Shown here: piece by piece, positions 27,518 to 35,871 of the stretch
How the letters are laid out: the number at the start of each line of letters is the position of its first letter
How positions within the stretch are numbered: the stretch's first letter is position 1
Assembly (NCBI RefSeq): GCF_014841615.1
Contig: NZ_JACYUG010000003.1
Location: 124,001-188,000 of the forward strand
Reading direction: 5' to 3'
Length of the DNA: 64,000 bases
DNA from: Sphingomonas sp. CFBP 8760
GTDB lineage: Bacteria; Pseudomonadota; Alphaproteobacteria; Sphingomonadales; Sphingomonadaceae
Position numbers and translations under genes: made by a program
The notes under the pieces: generated by a model
Seen by the model: the letters and a program-made list of their open reading frames with translations, nothing else
Database searches by the model: none
Told to the model about the DNA's origin: nothing

Positions 27518-29461
27518 CTACGCCGCTGCCTGCTCTACCGGTCGGCCCGCCACCGTCAGCGCCTTCTCCACCGCGTGGCCGAGCGTGCCGACATAGGCGT
27601 CCGCCCCCAGCGCGCGTTGAATCTGGTCCTCGGTCAGCGCGGCCTCGCCTTCGGGCCATAGGCCGACGAGGATCGCGGCGTCGGGCGCTTCGCGGCGCAG
27701 GCGGCGGATCAGGTAGCGCAGGTGGCTGGGGGTGCCGCCGATCTCCAGATAGGACAGGCAGATCAGCCGTGCGCCGGTCAGGTCGACCCGCTCGGTGGCA
27801 TCGCGGCCGGCGGCGGCATGGGGCACCCGCCGCACCCCGAAGCCACGCCGGCCGAGCAACTGCGCCAGCATCGCGGTGACCGCATCGTCCAGCACGCCGC
27901 GCCCGGCGATGCACACGATGCTGCGCGGATCGCGCCAGTCGTCCGGCGCATCGGGCATCGGCCCGGCGGGGGCCGTGTCGTCCGCCATCCCGCGCGGCTG
28001 CGGCATCGGATGGAGCGATCGGGCGGGGGTGGCGGTGGTGGCCGCGCCGTCGTCATGCTCCTCCAGTTCGGCGATCACCGTCAGCATCGATCCCACGATC
28101 CGCTTCGCCCCGTCATGATCGATCGCGCCGCGCCGGGCATCCTCCGCCGCCAGCTTCAGGCCGCCCAGCGCCACCTCGTCATAATAGGTGGTCAGCGAAC
28201 GGTCGGTCAGCAGCGCCTCGGCCTGTTCCAGCGCCTCCTCCGGATCGGCGGCGAGCATCCGCTGATAGAAGCTTTCGACCGGGGTGAGCGCGGGCTGGTC
28301 GCCGAGCAGGATGTCGACGAATTCCAGCGCGGGCACATGCCGGCCCAGCACCACGAGGCACAGCGTCAGCGGCATCGACAGGACGAGGCCGACCGGCCCC
28401 CATATCCAGGTCCAGAACACCGCCGCCACCACCACCGACAGCGGCGACAGCCCGGTCGAGTGGCCATAGAGCAGCGGCTCGACCACATAACCGACCAGCG
28501 GCTCGACCACCGCGAACAGGATCGCCACCGCGATCACCATGCCCCAGCCGGGATCGACCCCCGCCGCCAGCGCCAGCGGCAGCGCCGCGCCGAGCAGCGC
28601 GCCGATATAGGGCACGAAGCGCAGGATGCCCGCAAGGATACCCCATAACGCGGGCACCGGCAGCCCGATCGCCCACAGCCCGATCGCGATCACGGTGCCG
28701 AAGCTGGCGTTCACCGCCAGCTGCGACAGGAAATACTTGCTCAATCGCGCGCCGGCATCGTCCATCGCCAGCGTGGTGCGGTGCAGGTCCGACGATCCGA
28801 ACACGCGGATCAGGCGGTCGCGCAGGTCCTCCTTCTGCATCAGGATGAAGATCGCGACGACCAGCACGATCACGAACGTCTCGAACGGGGCCAGCACCGG
28901 CCCCAGCACCTGCCCGGCGACGTTCAGGGCATCGGGCTGTTCCTCCGCGATGCGGACGGGCACCGGCGCGCGGGCGCGGCTGGCCAGCACGCGTTCGGTA
29001 TTGGTCTGGGGCGGGCCGGCGACCGGCGCGGCGGCGGGGGACCGGTCGTGCGTGAAGAAGGCGGCGCGGTCGGCGGCGAATTTCTTGGCGCCGTCGATCT
29101 TGTCGCTGATCGTGCGGGCATAGCGCGGCGCGTCGCCGACCAGCGAGGCGCCCTGCATCCCGACGATCGTGCCGACTCCGCCGAGCAGCCCCAGCGCGAC
29201 CAGTACCGACACCATCACCGCCAGCGCCTTGGGCGCGCGCAGGCGGCGCAGCGCGGCGACGATGGGCGACAGGACGAACGACAGCAGGATCGCCAGCGTG
29301 ATCGGGATCAGCACGTCCTTGGCGAAGAACAGCCCGGCGATCACCACCACGCCCACCGCCAGCCCGAGCAGGCCGTCGCGCCCCGGCACCTGCGCGGGCG
29401 TGACCTGCGCCGGCCCCGGTCGCCGCGTCGGGGCGATAAGTGTTTGATCGGCCTTGGCCAT
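27518..29461 (-). CDS. AI-2E/PerM family transporter with extra C-terminal domain
   Basis: 647 residues. The first 420 or so residues form the multi-span AI-2E/PerM (DUF20) permease: LLGLAVGVVVIAGLFFAKDV, LIPITLAILLSFVLSPIVA, and the late spans VPYIGALLGAALPLALAAG and GPVGLVLSMPLTLCLVVLG. Ordinary family members end near 350-400 residues. Here about 220 more residues follow, including a compact alpha/beta unit at about 520-640 (VCIAGRGVLDDAVTAMLAQL, RLICLSYLEIGG, AAILVGLWPEGE) that looks like a B12-binding/Rossmann-type domain. ATG 29461 has AAGGGGA 7 bases upstream. An exact EcfG-type promoter lies upstream, shared with the divergent YihY gene. The substrate is unknown. Confidence 0.9.
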   Translation of the reverse strand: MAKADQTLIAPTRRPGPAQVTPAQVPGRDGLLGLAVGVVVIAGLFFAKDVLIPITLAILLSFVLSPIVAALRRLRAPKALAVMVSVLVALGLLGGVGTIVGMQGASLVGDAPRYARTISDKIDGAKKFAADRAAFFTHDRSPAAAPVAGPPQTNTERVLASRARAPVPVRIAEEQPDALNVAGQVLGPVLAPFETFVIVLVVAIFILMQKEDLRDRLIRVFGSSDLHRTTLAMDDAGARLSKYFLSQLAVNASFGTVIAIGLWAIGLPVPALWGILAGILRFVPYIGALLGAALPLALAAGVDPGWGMVIAVAILFAVVEPLVGYVVEPLLYGHSTGLSPLSVVVAAVFWTWIWGPVGLVLSMPLTLCLVVLGRHVPALEFVDILLGDQPALTPVESFYQRMLAADPEEALEQAEALLTDRSLTTYYDEVALGGLKLAAEDARRGAIDHDGAKRIVGSMLTVIAELEEHDDGAATTATPARSLHPMPQPRGMADDTAPAGPMPDAPDDWRDPRSIVCIAGRGVLDDAVTAMLAQLLGRRGFGVRRVPHAAAGRDATERVDLTGARLICLSYLEIGGTPSHLRYLIRRLRREAPDAAILVGLWPEGEAALTEDQIQRALGADAYVGTLGHAVEKALTVAGRPVEQAAA

Positions 29462-29513
29462 GTGGCAGTCCCCTTCGAAGTCGCGTCGACGATTCGATCG
29501 GGCTTCATCGGTC

Positions 29514-29541
29514 GGAACGTCGGCTGCGACCCGGTCGTTCC
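29514..29541. promoter_or_regulatory. Bidirectional EcfG-type stress promoter
   Basis: GGAACG, 16 bases, CGTTCC. Read on either strand this gives an exact GGAAC-N17-CGTT element. The minus-strand copy would give the AI-2E-type gene a leader of about 50 bases. The plus-strand copy would start transcription within a few bases of the YihY ATG at 29548, implying a nearly leaderless message or a later start. Confidence 0.75.
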
Positions 29542-29547
29542 GGAAGC

Positions 29548-30669
29548 ATGACGAACGAAACGCCGAGAGCGGCAGATGATGGGACCAGCGGTGCGGCACG
29601 GGAGCCGGGCCATGCCGTGCACAACCCCTGGGCGATCCCCGCCAAGGGGTGGAAGGCGATCCTCATGCGGACCTGGCGCGAGGCGGGGGAGGACAATATC
29701 GGCCTGATCGCGGCGGGCGTCGCCTTCTACGCCTTCCTGTCGATCGTGCCGCTGCTGGGGGCGATCGTGCTGATCTACGGCATCGTCGCCGATCCCTCGA
29801 CCGTCAGCGCCAACGTCGCGACGCTGACCGGGGTGATGCCGCGGCAGGTGGCGGCGATGATCGGCGAGCAGCTGTTGCAGGTCGTGACCACGTCGAAGGA
29901 CGCCAAGGGCTTCGGCCTGGTCCTGGCGCTGGGGCTGGCGCTGTACGGCGCGATGCGCGGGGCGGAGGCGGTCGTGACCGCATTGAACGTCGCGTATGAG
30001 GAGCATGAGGATCGCGGCTTCGTGAAGCAGAAGCTGCTGGCGCTGGGGGTGACGCTGGGCGCGGTGGTCGTCGCGCTGGCGGCGATCCTGTCGGTGGCGA
30101 TGATGGCGTTCCTCGATTCGCTGATTCCCGGTGCGCCGCCGGCGGTGCTGGTGCTGACCCGGCTGGTCTCCTACCTGATCCTGGCGGGTCTGGGCGCGGC
30201 GGGGGCGGCGACGCTCTATCGCTACGGTCCCGACCGGGCACATGCGAAATGGGCATGGCTGACGCCGGGATCGGTGGGGGCAACGCTGATCTGGATCGCG
30301 ATGACGGTGGGGTTCGGATTCTACGTCGCCAATTTCGGCAGTTACGACGCGACCTACGGATCGCTGGGTGCGATCGTGGTGATGCTGACCTGGCTGTCGC
30401 TGTCCGCCTATGTCTTCCTGCTGGGGGCGGAGCTCAATTCCGAACTGGAACGACAGACCGATGTCGACACCACCACCGGCCCCGCGCGTCCGCCGGGCGA
30501 ACGCGGTGCGACGGTGGCGAACGATGCGGCGGGTGCGTCGCGCCCGTCCACTCCGATCTCGCCGGTCTGGATCGGCGTGGCGGGGCTGGCGGCGTTTCGC
30601 GGCGGCAGGGTGATCGGCGTCGCGCTGATCGGCACCGCGATCGCGCTTGGCTGGCGCGGAAAACGCTGA
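29548..30669 (+). CDS. YihY/BrkB family inner-membrane protein
   Basis: 373 residues. The conserved YihY entry AGEDNIGLIAAGVAFYAFLS and first span LSIVPLLGAIVLIYGIVA are followed by the family segment GFGLVLALGLALYGAMRGAE and about six membrane spans in total. A polar tail at about 305-340 (DVDTTTGPARPPGERG) precedes an additional C-terminal hydrophobic stretch ending GWRGKR. The family was once called RNase BN, but its members are membrane proteins of unsettled function. It is divergent from the AI-2E-type gene with a shared palindromic stress promoter. Only weak SD (GGAAG) precedes the ATG, consistent with leaderless translation. Confidence 0.9.
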   Translation: MTNETPRAADDGTSGAAREPGHAVHNPWAIPAKGWKAILMRTWREAGEDNIGLIAAGVAFYAFLSIVPLLGAIVLIYGIVADPSTVSANVATLTGVMPRQVAAMIGEQLLQVVTTSKDAKGFGLVLALGLALYGAMRGAEAVVTALNVAYEEHEDRGFVKQKLLALGVTLGAVVVALAAILSVAMMAFLDSLIPGAPPAVLVLTRLVSYLILAGLGAAGAATLYRYGPDRAHAKWAWLTPGSVGATLIWIAMTVGFGFYVANFGSYDATYGSLGAIVVMLTWLSLSAYVFLLGAELNSELERQTDVDTTTGPARPPGERGATVANDAAGASRPSTPISPVWIGVAGLAAFRGGRVIGVALIGTAIALGWRGKR

Positions 30670-30673
30670 TCCG

Positions 30674-30693
30674 GCACAATTGTGCGACAATTG
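30674..30693. promoter_or_regulatory. Overlapping dyads upstream of TonB receptor gene
   Basis: GCACAATTGTGC (30674-30685) is a perfect palindrome, and overlapping it CAATTGT-GCG-ACAATTG (30677-30693) is a perfect 7-3-7 inverted repeat. They start 5 bases after the YihY stop and lie about 40 bases before the receptor start, a position suited to an operator. Confidence 0.5.
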
Positions 30694-30730
30694 CCTGATA
30701 GCGGCTCGCTCCATCAGGGAGAGAGACGTG

Positions 30731-33346
30731 ATGAAGGCGATCGGGTTGATGGTGGCGGCGGGCGTGATGCCGGTGGCGGCGATGGCGCAACAGGCGCCCG
30801 GTACGCCGGCCACTGCGCAGGACGCGACGCCGGCGACCACCGCCGGCACGACCGACAGCGGCGGCGGCACGGCTGAGGACGCGGGCGGCGAGGAGGAGAT
30901 CACCGTCACCGGCACCCGCCAGGCAGGATCGGTGGTCGGCGATATCCCGCCCGACCAGACCCTGAACGCGGCGGACATCCGCTCCTACGGCGTCAGTTCG
31001 GTCAGCGACCTGCTGGCCGAACTGGAGCCGCAGACCCGCAGCGGCCGGGGCGGCCCGCCCGTGGTGCTGCTGAACGGCAAGCGCATCTCCGGCTTCCGCG
31101 AGATCCGCGACATCCCGACCGAGGCGATCCAGCGCGTCGAGATCCTGCCCGAGGAGGTCGCGCTGAAATACGGCTATCAGGCCGACCAGCGCGTGGTGAA
31201 TTTCGTGCTCCGCCGCCGGTTCCGCGCATTGACCGCCGAAGCGGCCGACCGTCAGTCGACCGATGGCGGGCGCAACACACCCGAGGCGGAGATGGACCTG
31301 CTGCGTATCCGCAACGACGTCCGCACCAACCTGCACCTGGAATATCAGCAGAGTTCGTCGCTGCTGGAATCGCAGCGCGATATCCTCGCCGCGACCAGCG
31401 ACGATTCCGCCAACCCCGGGTTCGATCAGCGCGCATTCCGCACCCTGTCGCCGCAAAGCCGCAACCTCAACGTCAATGGCGTCTATGCGCGCCCGTTCCT
31501 CGGCACCTCCGCCTCGATCAACGGCAGTATCGAGGCGACCGAATCGACCGGGTTGTTCGGCCTGCCGGTGGTGTCGTTGACGGTGCCGGCCGGCGGCCCG
31601 TTCGCGGCGGGCACGGTGACGCGCCGGGTCGAGGATGCCGATCCGCTCCGCCAGCGCCGTACCGGCGTGACCGCGCATCTGGGTACGACGCTGAACGGTG
31701 AATTCGGGCGGTGGCGCTGGTCGTTCACCGGCAACTACGACCGGGACGAGACCCGGACCCGTACCGATACCGGGCTGGATACGACCGCCGTCCAGACGCG
31801 GCTGACCGCACTCGACCCCACGCTCGATCCCCGCACCGTCGCCACCGCCGGTCTGTTCGGGCCGTTGTTGCAGAACCGGGCACGATCGGTGTCGTCGCAG
31901 GGCGGCGGCGACATGCTGGTCAACGGCACGCTGTTCGAACTGCCGGCGGGATCGGTGTCGACCAGTTTCCGGATCGGCGCCAGCACCAGCGAGTTCGATT
32001 CACGATCGACCCGGCTGGGCACGACGACCACCGGCAGCATCTCGCGCGATATCGTCAACGGGCAGGCCAATATCGACCTGCCGATCGCCAACCGCACGCG
32101 TGGCGGGCTGGAGGCGCTCGGCTCGCTGTCCGCGAACCTCAACCTGGGCGTCGACCGGCTGTCGGATTTCGGCACGCTGGTCAGCACCGGCTACGGGCTC
32201 AACTGGTCGCCGATCGAGGGGCTGCGGCTGATCGGATCGGTCACCGATCAGGAACAGGCGCCGACCGCGCAGCAACTGGGCGGGCCGACCGTCATCACCC
32301 CCAACGCCCGCGTGTTCGACTATGTCCGCGGCACCACCGCGACGGTGACGACGATCAGCGGCGGCAACCCGCTGCTATCGAGCAACGAGCGGCACATCGA
32401 GCGGCTGGGGCTGACGCTGAAGCCATGGACGCAGCGTGATCTCGTCCTGACCGCCAGCTATACGCGGACCAAGACCGACGATGCGGTGCGCAACTTTCCC
32501 GCCGCGATCGCCTCGATCGAGCAGGCGTTTCCGGATCGGGTGGTGCGCGATGCGTCGGGTCAGTTGCTGCGGCTCGACACGCGGCCGATCAACTTCGCGC
32601 GGCTGAACGAATCCGAACTGCGCTGGGGCTTCAACTTCTCGAAGCCGCTCCAGTCGAAGGTGCAGCGCGAACTGGCGGCGTTCCGCGCCGGCACCGGTCC
32701 CAATCCGTTCGCCGGCATGACCCCGCCCGGCGGGGCGCGGCGGCCGGAGGGCGCGCCACCGGTGGCCAACGCAGCGGGTGGCGAGCGGCCGGCACCCCCG
32801 GGCGGCGGTGCCGGCGCGCCGCGTGGCCCGGGTGGCTTTGGCGGCCGCGGTGCCGGGGGTGGTGGCGGACGGCTCAATTTCGCCGTCTATCACACCTGGC
32901 ATATCACCAACCGCGTGCTGATCGCGGAGAACGGCCCGTCGCTCGACCTGTTGAACGGCGATGCGATCACCGCGACGGGCGGCCAGCCGCGACACGAACT
33001 GGAAGGGCAGGCGGGCTACACCAACAACGGGCTGGGTGTCCGACTCTCGGTGAATTACCGCAGCCCGACCGAGGTGCGGACGCTGGCGAGCACCGACGAC
33101 CTGCGCTTTTCCGACCTGACGACCGCCAATCTGCGGTTCTTCGTCGATTTCGGCGGGCGGATCGACTGGGTGCGGGCGCACCCGTGGCTGCGCGGCGCCC
33201 GCGTGGCGTTCGAGGTCAGCAACGTGTTCAACCAGCGCCAGCGCGTGACCGACGGCACCGGCACGACGCCGGTCAGCTACCAGCCCGACTATCTGGACCC
33301 GGTCGGCCGCACGGTGCGGCTGTCGATCCGCAAGCTGTTCTTCTGA
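30731..33346 (+). CDS. TonB-dependent receptor of the sphingomonad LNGKRISGF type
   Basis: 871 residues. The signal peptide is MKAIGLMVAAGVMPVAAMAQ. A Thr/Ala/Gly-rich linker leads to the TonB box EEITVTGTR. The plug contains VVLLNGKRISGFREIRDIPT and RVEILPEEVALKYGYQADQR, a plug version common in sphingomonads. The rest is a barrel ending RLSIRKLFF with the required terminal Phe. At about residues 655-715 there is a Gly/Pro/Arg-rich low-complexity insertion (for example APPGGGAGAPRGPGGFGGRG) between barrel strands. A Met-adjacent GTG lies just before the ATG; GGGAGAGAG provides the ribosome site. The ligand is unknown. An inverted-repeat operator candidate lies upstream. Confidence 0.92.
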   Translation: MKAIGLMVAAGVMPVAAMAQQAPGTPATAQDATPATTAGTTDSGGGTAEDAGGEEEITVTGTRQAGSVVGDIPPDQTLNAADIRSYGVSSVSDLLAELEPQTRSGRGGPPVVLLNGKRISGFREIRDIPTEAIQRVEILPEEVALKYGYQADQRVVNFVLRRRFRALTAEAADRQSTDGGRNTPEAEMDLLRIRNDVRTNLHLEYQQSSSLLESQRDILAATSDDSANPGFDQRAFRTLSPQSRNLNVNGVYARPFLGTSASINGSIEATESTGLFGLPVVSLTVPAGGPFAAGTVTRRVEDADPLRQRRTGVTAHLGTTLNGEFGRWRWSFTGNYDRDETRTRTDTGLDTTAVQTRLTALDPTLDPRTVATAGLFGPLLQNRARSVSSQGGGDMLVNGTLFELPAGSVSTSFRIGASTSEFDSRSTRLGTTTTGSISRDIVNGQANIDLPIANRTRGGLEALGSLSANLNLGVDRLSDFGTLVSTGYGLNWSPIEGLRLIGSVTDQEQAPTAQQLGGPTVITPNARVFDYVRGTTATVTTISGGNPLLSSNERHIERLGLTLKPWTQRDLVLTASYTRTKTDDAVRNFPAAIASIEQAFPDRVVRDASGQLLRLDTRPINFARLNESELRWGFNFSKPLQSKVQRELAAFRAGTGPNPFAGMTPPGGARRPEGAPPVANAAGGERPAPPGGGAGAPRGPGGFGGRGAGGGGGRLNFAVYHTWHITNRVLIAENGPSLDLLNGDAITATGGQPRHELEGQAGYTNNGLGVRLSVNYRSPTEVRTLASTDDLRFSDLTTANLRFFVDFGGRIDWVRAHPWLRGARVAFEVSNVFNQRQRVTDGTGTTPVSYQPDYLDPVGRTVRLSIRKLFF

Positions 33347-33358
33347 CCGCTTGGAAGC

Positions 33359-33389
33359 CGTCATCGCGAGCGTGGTGAGGCAATCCAGG
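33359..33389. repeat. Half copy of the dispersed palindromic repeat
   Basis: Only one arm (CGTCATCGCGAGCGTGGTGA then GGCAATCCAGG) is present, followed by GATGACGTGAAACCCACC, the inverted version of the flank seen after copies 1-3. It abuts full copy 6. Confidence 0.75.
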
Positions 33390-33415
33390 GCATGATGACG
33401 TGAAACCCACCCTGC

Positions 33416-33493
33416 CGTCATTGCGAGCGTAGCGAAGCAATCTAGGGCGTCACGCGCTGGGCTCTGGATTGCTTCGCTACGCTCGCAATGACG
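33416..33493. repeat. Dispersed palindromic repeat, copy 6
   Basis: Full palindrome, left arm CGTCATTGCGAGCGTAGCGA, right arm its inverse. It lies in the convergent gap between the TonB receptor and the DUF808 gene, with the inverted flank on its left side. Confidence 0.9.
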
Positions 33494-33534
33494 GAAACAG
33501 GATGCCTGATGCCGCTGGCGTCAGGCGGGACGGA

Positions 33535-34473
33535 TCAATGCGCGTGGCGGTGTTTCACCTTGTGGACCACGACCGCGATCACGCCCCCGACGATCAGGCC
33601 GACGATACCCGATCCGATCGCGGTGACGATCCAGGCCAGCACGCCGTGCAAGCCCGGCACCGCGCCCGCCACCGCTTCCGCGGCGTGATGGATGACGTGT
33701 TCCGGCCCGGCCCAGCCCAGCCCGGCAAGCCCGTGGACGATGATGCCGCCGCCGACCCAGATCATCGCGGCGGTGCCGATCGTCGCCAGCGCGGTCATGA
33801 TGACGGGCATCGCCTTCACCATCCCCCGGCCCAGCGCCTGCGCGGCGGCGGACGGCCGTTTGGCGAGGTGGAGGCCGATATCGTCCAGCTTCACGATGAT
33901 CGCCACCGCGCCATAAACGCCCGCGGTGATGGCGAGCGCGACCAGGGCCAGCGCCACCGCCTGCGCGACGATGCTGGTGCCCGCGACTTCGGCCAGCGCG
34001 ATCGCCATGATCTCGGCGGACAGGATGAAGTCGGTGCGGACCGCGCCCGATACCTTCTGTTTTTCGAGTTCGGCCGGCGTCGTCGCCTCGGCCGCCGCAT
34101 CCTCGGCGGCGTGATGGCCGGAGATCGCCTCCCATGCCTTTTCCGCACCCTCGAACGACAGATAGGCCCCGCCCACCATCAGCAGCGGTGTCAGCGCCCA
34201 GGGGGCGAACGCGCTGAGCAGCAGCGCGACCGGCAACAGGATCAGCAGCTTGTTGCGGATCGATCCCAATGCGATCTTGCCGATGATCGGCAGTTCGCGC
34301 GCCGGACTGAGCCCGACGACATAGCGCGGGGTGACCGCGGTATCGTCGATCACCACACCGACCGCCTTGGTCCCCGCACGCCCCGCCGCCGCGCCGACAT
34401 CGTCGAGCGATGCCGCCGCCAGCCGCGTGATCCCGGCAATGTCATCCAGCAGCGCGGCCAAACCCGATGGCAT
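33535..34473 (-). CDS. DUF808/YedI family inner-membrane protein
   Basis: 312 residues, close to the usual length of the family. The start PSGLAALLDDIAGITRLAAA and the motif DDTAVTPRYVVGLSPARELP are hallmarks of DUF808 (YedI). Several membrane spans follow (NKLLILLPVALLLSAFAPWA, LTPLLMVGGAYLSFEGAEKA, GVYGAVAIIVKLDD, VPGLHGVLAWIVTAIGSGIVG), with a His-rich C-terminus HKVKHRHAH. ATG 34473 is chosen because GGGGAGA lies 7 bases upstream. Function is not established. It follows the MscS gene on the same strand but is separated from it by a dispersed repeat. Confidence 0.9.
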   Translation of the reverse strand: MPSGLAALLDDIAGITRLAAASLDDVGAAAGRAGTKAVGVVIDDTAVTPRYVVGLSPARELPIIGKIALGSIRNKLLILLPVALLLSAFAPWALTPLLMVGGAYLSFEGAEKAWEAISGHHAAEDAAAEATTPAELEKQKVSGAVRTDFILSAEIMAIALAEVAGTSIVAQAVALALVALAITAGVYGAVAIIVKLDDIGLHLAKRPSAAAQALGRGMVKAMPVIMTALATIGTAAMIWVGGGIIVHGLAGLGWAGPEHVIHHAAEAVAGAVPGLHGVLAWIVTAIGSGIVGLIVGGVIAVVVHKVKHRHAH

Positions 34474-34569
34474 ATCATTCTCCCCAGCAATCGATGCCCG
34501 TCTGTGCGCTGGCCGCGACGGTGGCAATCCCCCGCCGCAAAAGGCATGCAACGGACACCACTCCCGTTC

Positions 34570-34647
34570 CGTCATTGCGAGCGTAGAGAAGCAATCGAGT
34601 CCTCTGCGCATGACGCCCTAGATTGCTGCGCTACGCTCGCAATGACG
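34570..34647. repeat. Dispersed palindromic repeat, copy 7
   Basis: Left arm CGTCATTGCGAGCGTAGAGA and inverted right arm, somewhat more diverged than other copies (GATTGCTGCGCTACG). It lies between the mscS stop and the DUF808 start, both on the minus strand. Confidence 0.88.
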
Positions 34648-34659
34648 GCGGGATTCGTA

Positions 34660-35859
34660 TCATGTCGTTGCACCCTGGGCGGGGCGATGATCCTCCACCG
34701 TCACCGGCTGCACCGACGGATAGGGCATCACCAGCGTGCCGTCGGGCGCGGCGGTGAAGGTGGTCTGGGTCGGGTAGGGGATCGATATCCCCTCCGCCGC
34801 GAAGCGCCGCAGCAGCGACACCATGATCCGGTCGCGGGTGGCGTGCGCGGTCGGCCAGTCGTCGCCGGGCACGTCGAACTGCAACGCGAAGTCGAGCGAA
34901 CTGGCGCCGAAGCTCTCGAACCCGGCACGCGCCACCTTGCCGCCTTCGCCCTCGACGATCTCGGTCAGGATGGCGGGGATGCGCGCCAGCGTGTCGGGCG
35001 GGGTTTCGTAGGCGACGCCGATCGTGAAGGGCACGCGGACGTGGTCGCGGTTGGAGATGTTCTGGATCTCCTTGTCGAGCAACTGCCGGTTGGAGATCAC
35101 CCGCATCTCGCCCCCGAACGAGCGGATGCGCGTCGATTTCAGCCCGATCGATTCGATCACGCCCGTCGTCGTGTCGTACGACACCTTGTCGCCGCGCCGG
35201 AACGGGCGGTCGAAGATGATCGCCAGCGCCGCGAACAGGTCCGCGAAGATACCCTGCGCGGCAAGGCCGATCGCGATGCCGCCGACACCCAGACCGGCGA
35301 CGAGGCCGGTGACGTTCACCCCGACATTGTCCAGCACCACGACCAGCGCGATCGCGAACAGCGCGACGGTGACAAGCAGCCGGATCAGCCCCATCGCCGA
35401 TAACAGCGCCTCGCCCGCATAATGCGCAGACTGGGTGCGATGCTCGATCGCGCCGAGGATGATCTCGCGCGCCCAGCTGGCCGCCTGAAAGACCGAGGCG
35501 ACCGTCCACAGGAAATTGACCGTCGTATCGATCTGCGACGGCGCGCCGGCATAGCCGACCACCAGTTTGGCGGCGAGCATCAGGATGAAGAAATTGCCCG
35601 TCTTCACCAGCGCCCGGCCGATGATCGATGCCCAGCCGGCCCGCCCCTGCGGATCGCGCACCGCCAGCCGCCCGGCCAGCCGGCGCGCGCCGTGCAGCGC
35701 GACGACGATGGTCGCACCGATCGCGAAGGCGATCAGAATCTGTAGCCAGTGGGTGTGCAGCCATTCACCGCTGGCGGCGACGATCCCGCGGGTCTGGACG
35801 GCGATGTCGCCGGCGTCGAACAACGGCTCCTGCGCGTTGGCGGCGGTGGTAGTGGACAT
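34660..35859 (-). CDS. MscS-family mechanosensitive channel
   Basis: 399 residues. Membrane spans lie at about residues 40-58 (LQILIAFAIGATIVVALHG), 88-105 and 160-185. The pore-lining helix and MscS signature follow as VAGLGVGGIAIGLAAQGIF then DRPFRRGDKV. The C-terminal beta and alpha/beta domains contain IGLKSTRIRSFGGE and VISNRQLLDKEIQN. The channel opens under membrane tension and releases solutes during hypo-osmotic shock. It starts 12 bases after the topoisomerase IB stop, so the two are probably co-transcribed. Confidence 0.94.
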   Translation of the reverse strand: MSTTTAANAQEPLFDAGDIAVQTRGIVAASGEWLHTHWLQILIAFAIGATIVVALHGARRLAGRLAVRDPQGRAGWASIIGRALVKTGNFFILMLAAKLVVGYAGAPSQIDTTVNFLWTVASVFQAASWAREIILGAIEHRTQSAHYAGEALLSAMGLIRLLVTVALFAIALVVVLDNVGVNVTGLVAGLGVGGIAIGLAAQGIFADLFAALAIIFDRPFRRGDKVSYDTTTGVIESIGLKSTRIRSFGGEMRVISNRQLLDKEIQNISNRDHVRVPFTIGVAYETPPDTLARIPAILTEIVEGEGGKVARAGFESFGASSLDFALQFDVPGDDWPTAHATRDRIMVSLLRRFAAEGISIPYPTQTTFTAAPDGTLVMPYPSVQPVTVEDHRPAQGATT

Positions 35860-35871
35860 GGGTGAGACTCT

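Noticed and set aside
3721..34647. CRISPR array, suggested by several near-identical repeats
   Set aside because: The copies are kilobases apart and palindromic over about 78 bp, with no regular spacers and no cas genes.
33469..35403. 644-codon plus-strand frame opposite the DUF808 and MscS genes
   Set aside because: Shadow frame; it crosses a dispersed repeat and has Asp/Arg/Gly/His-biased composition without a family pattern.
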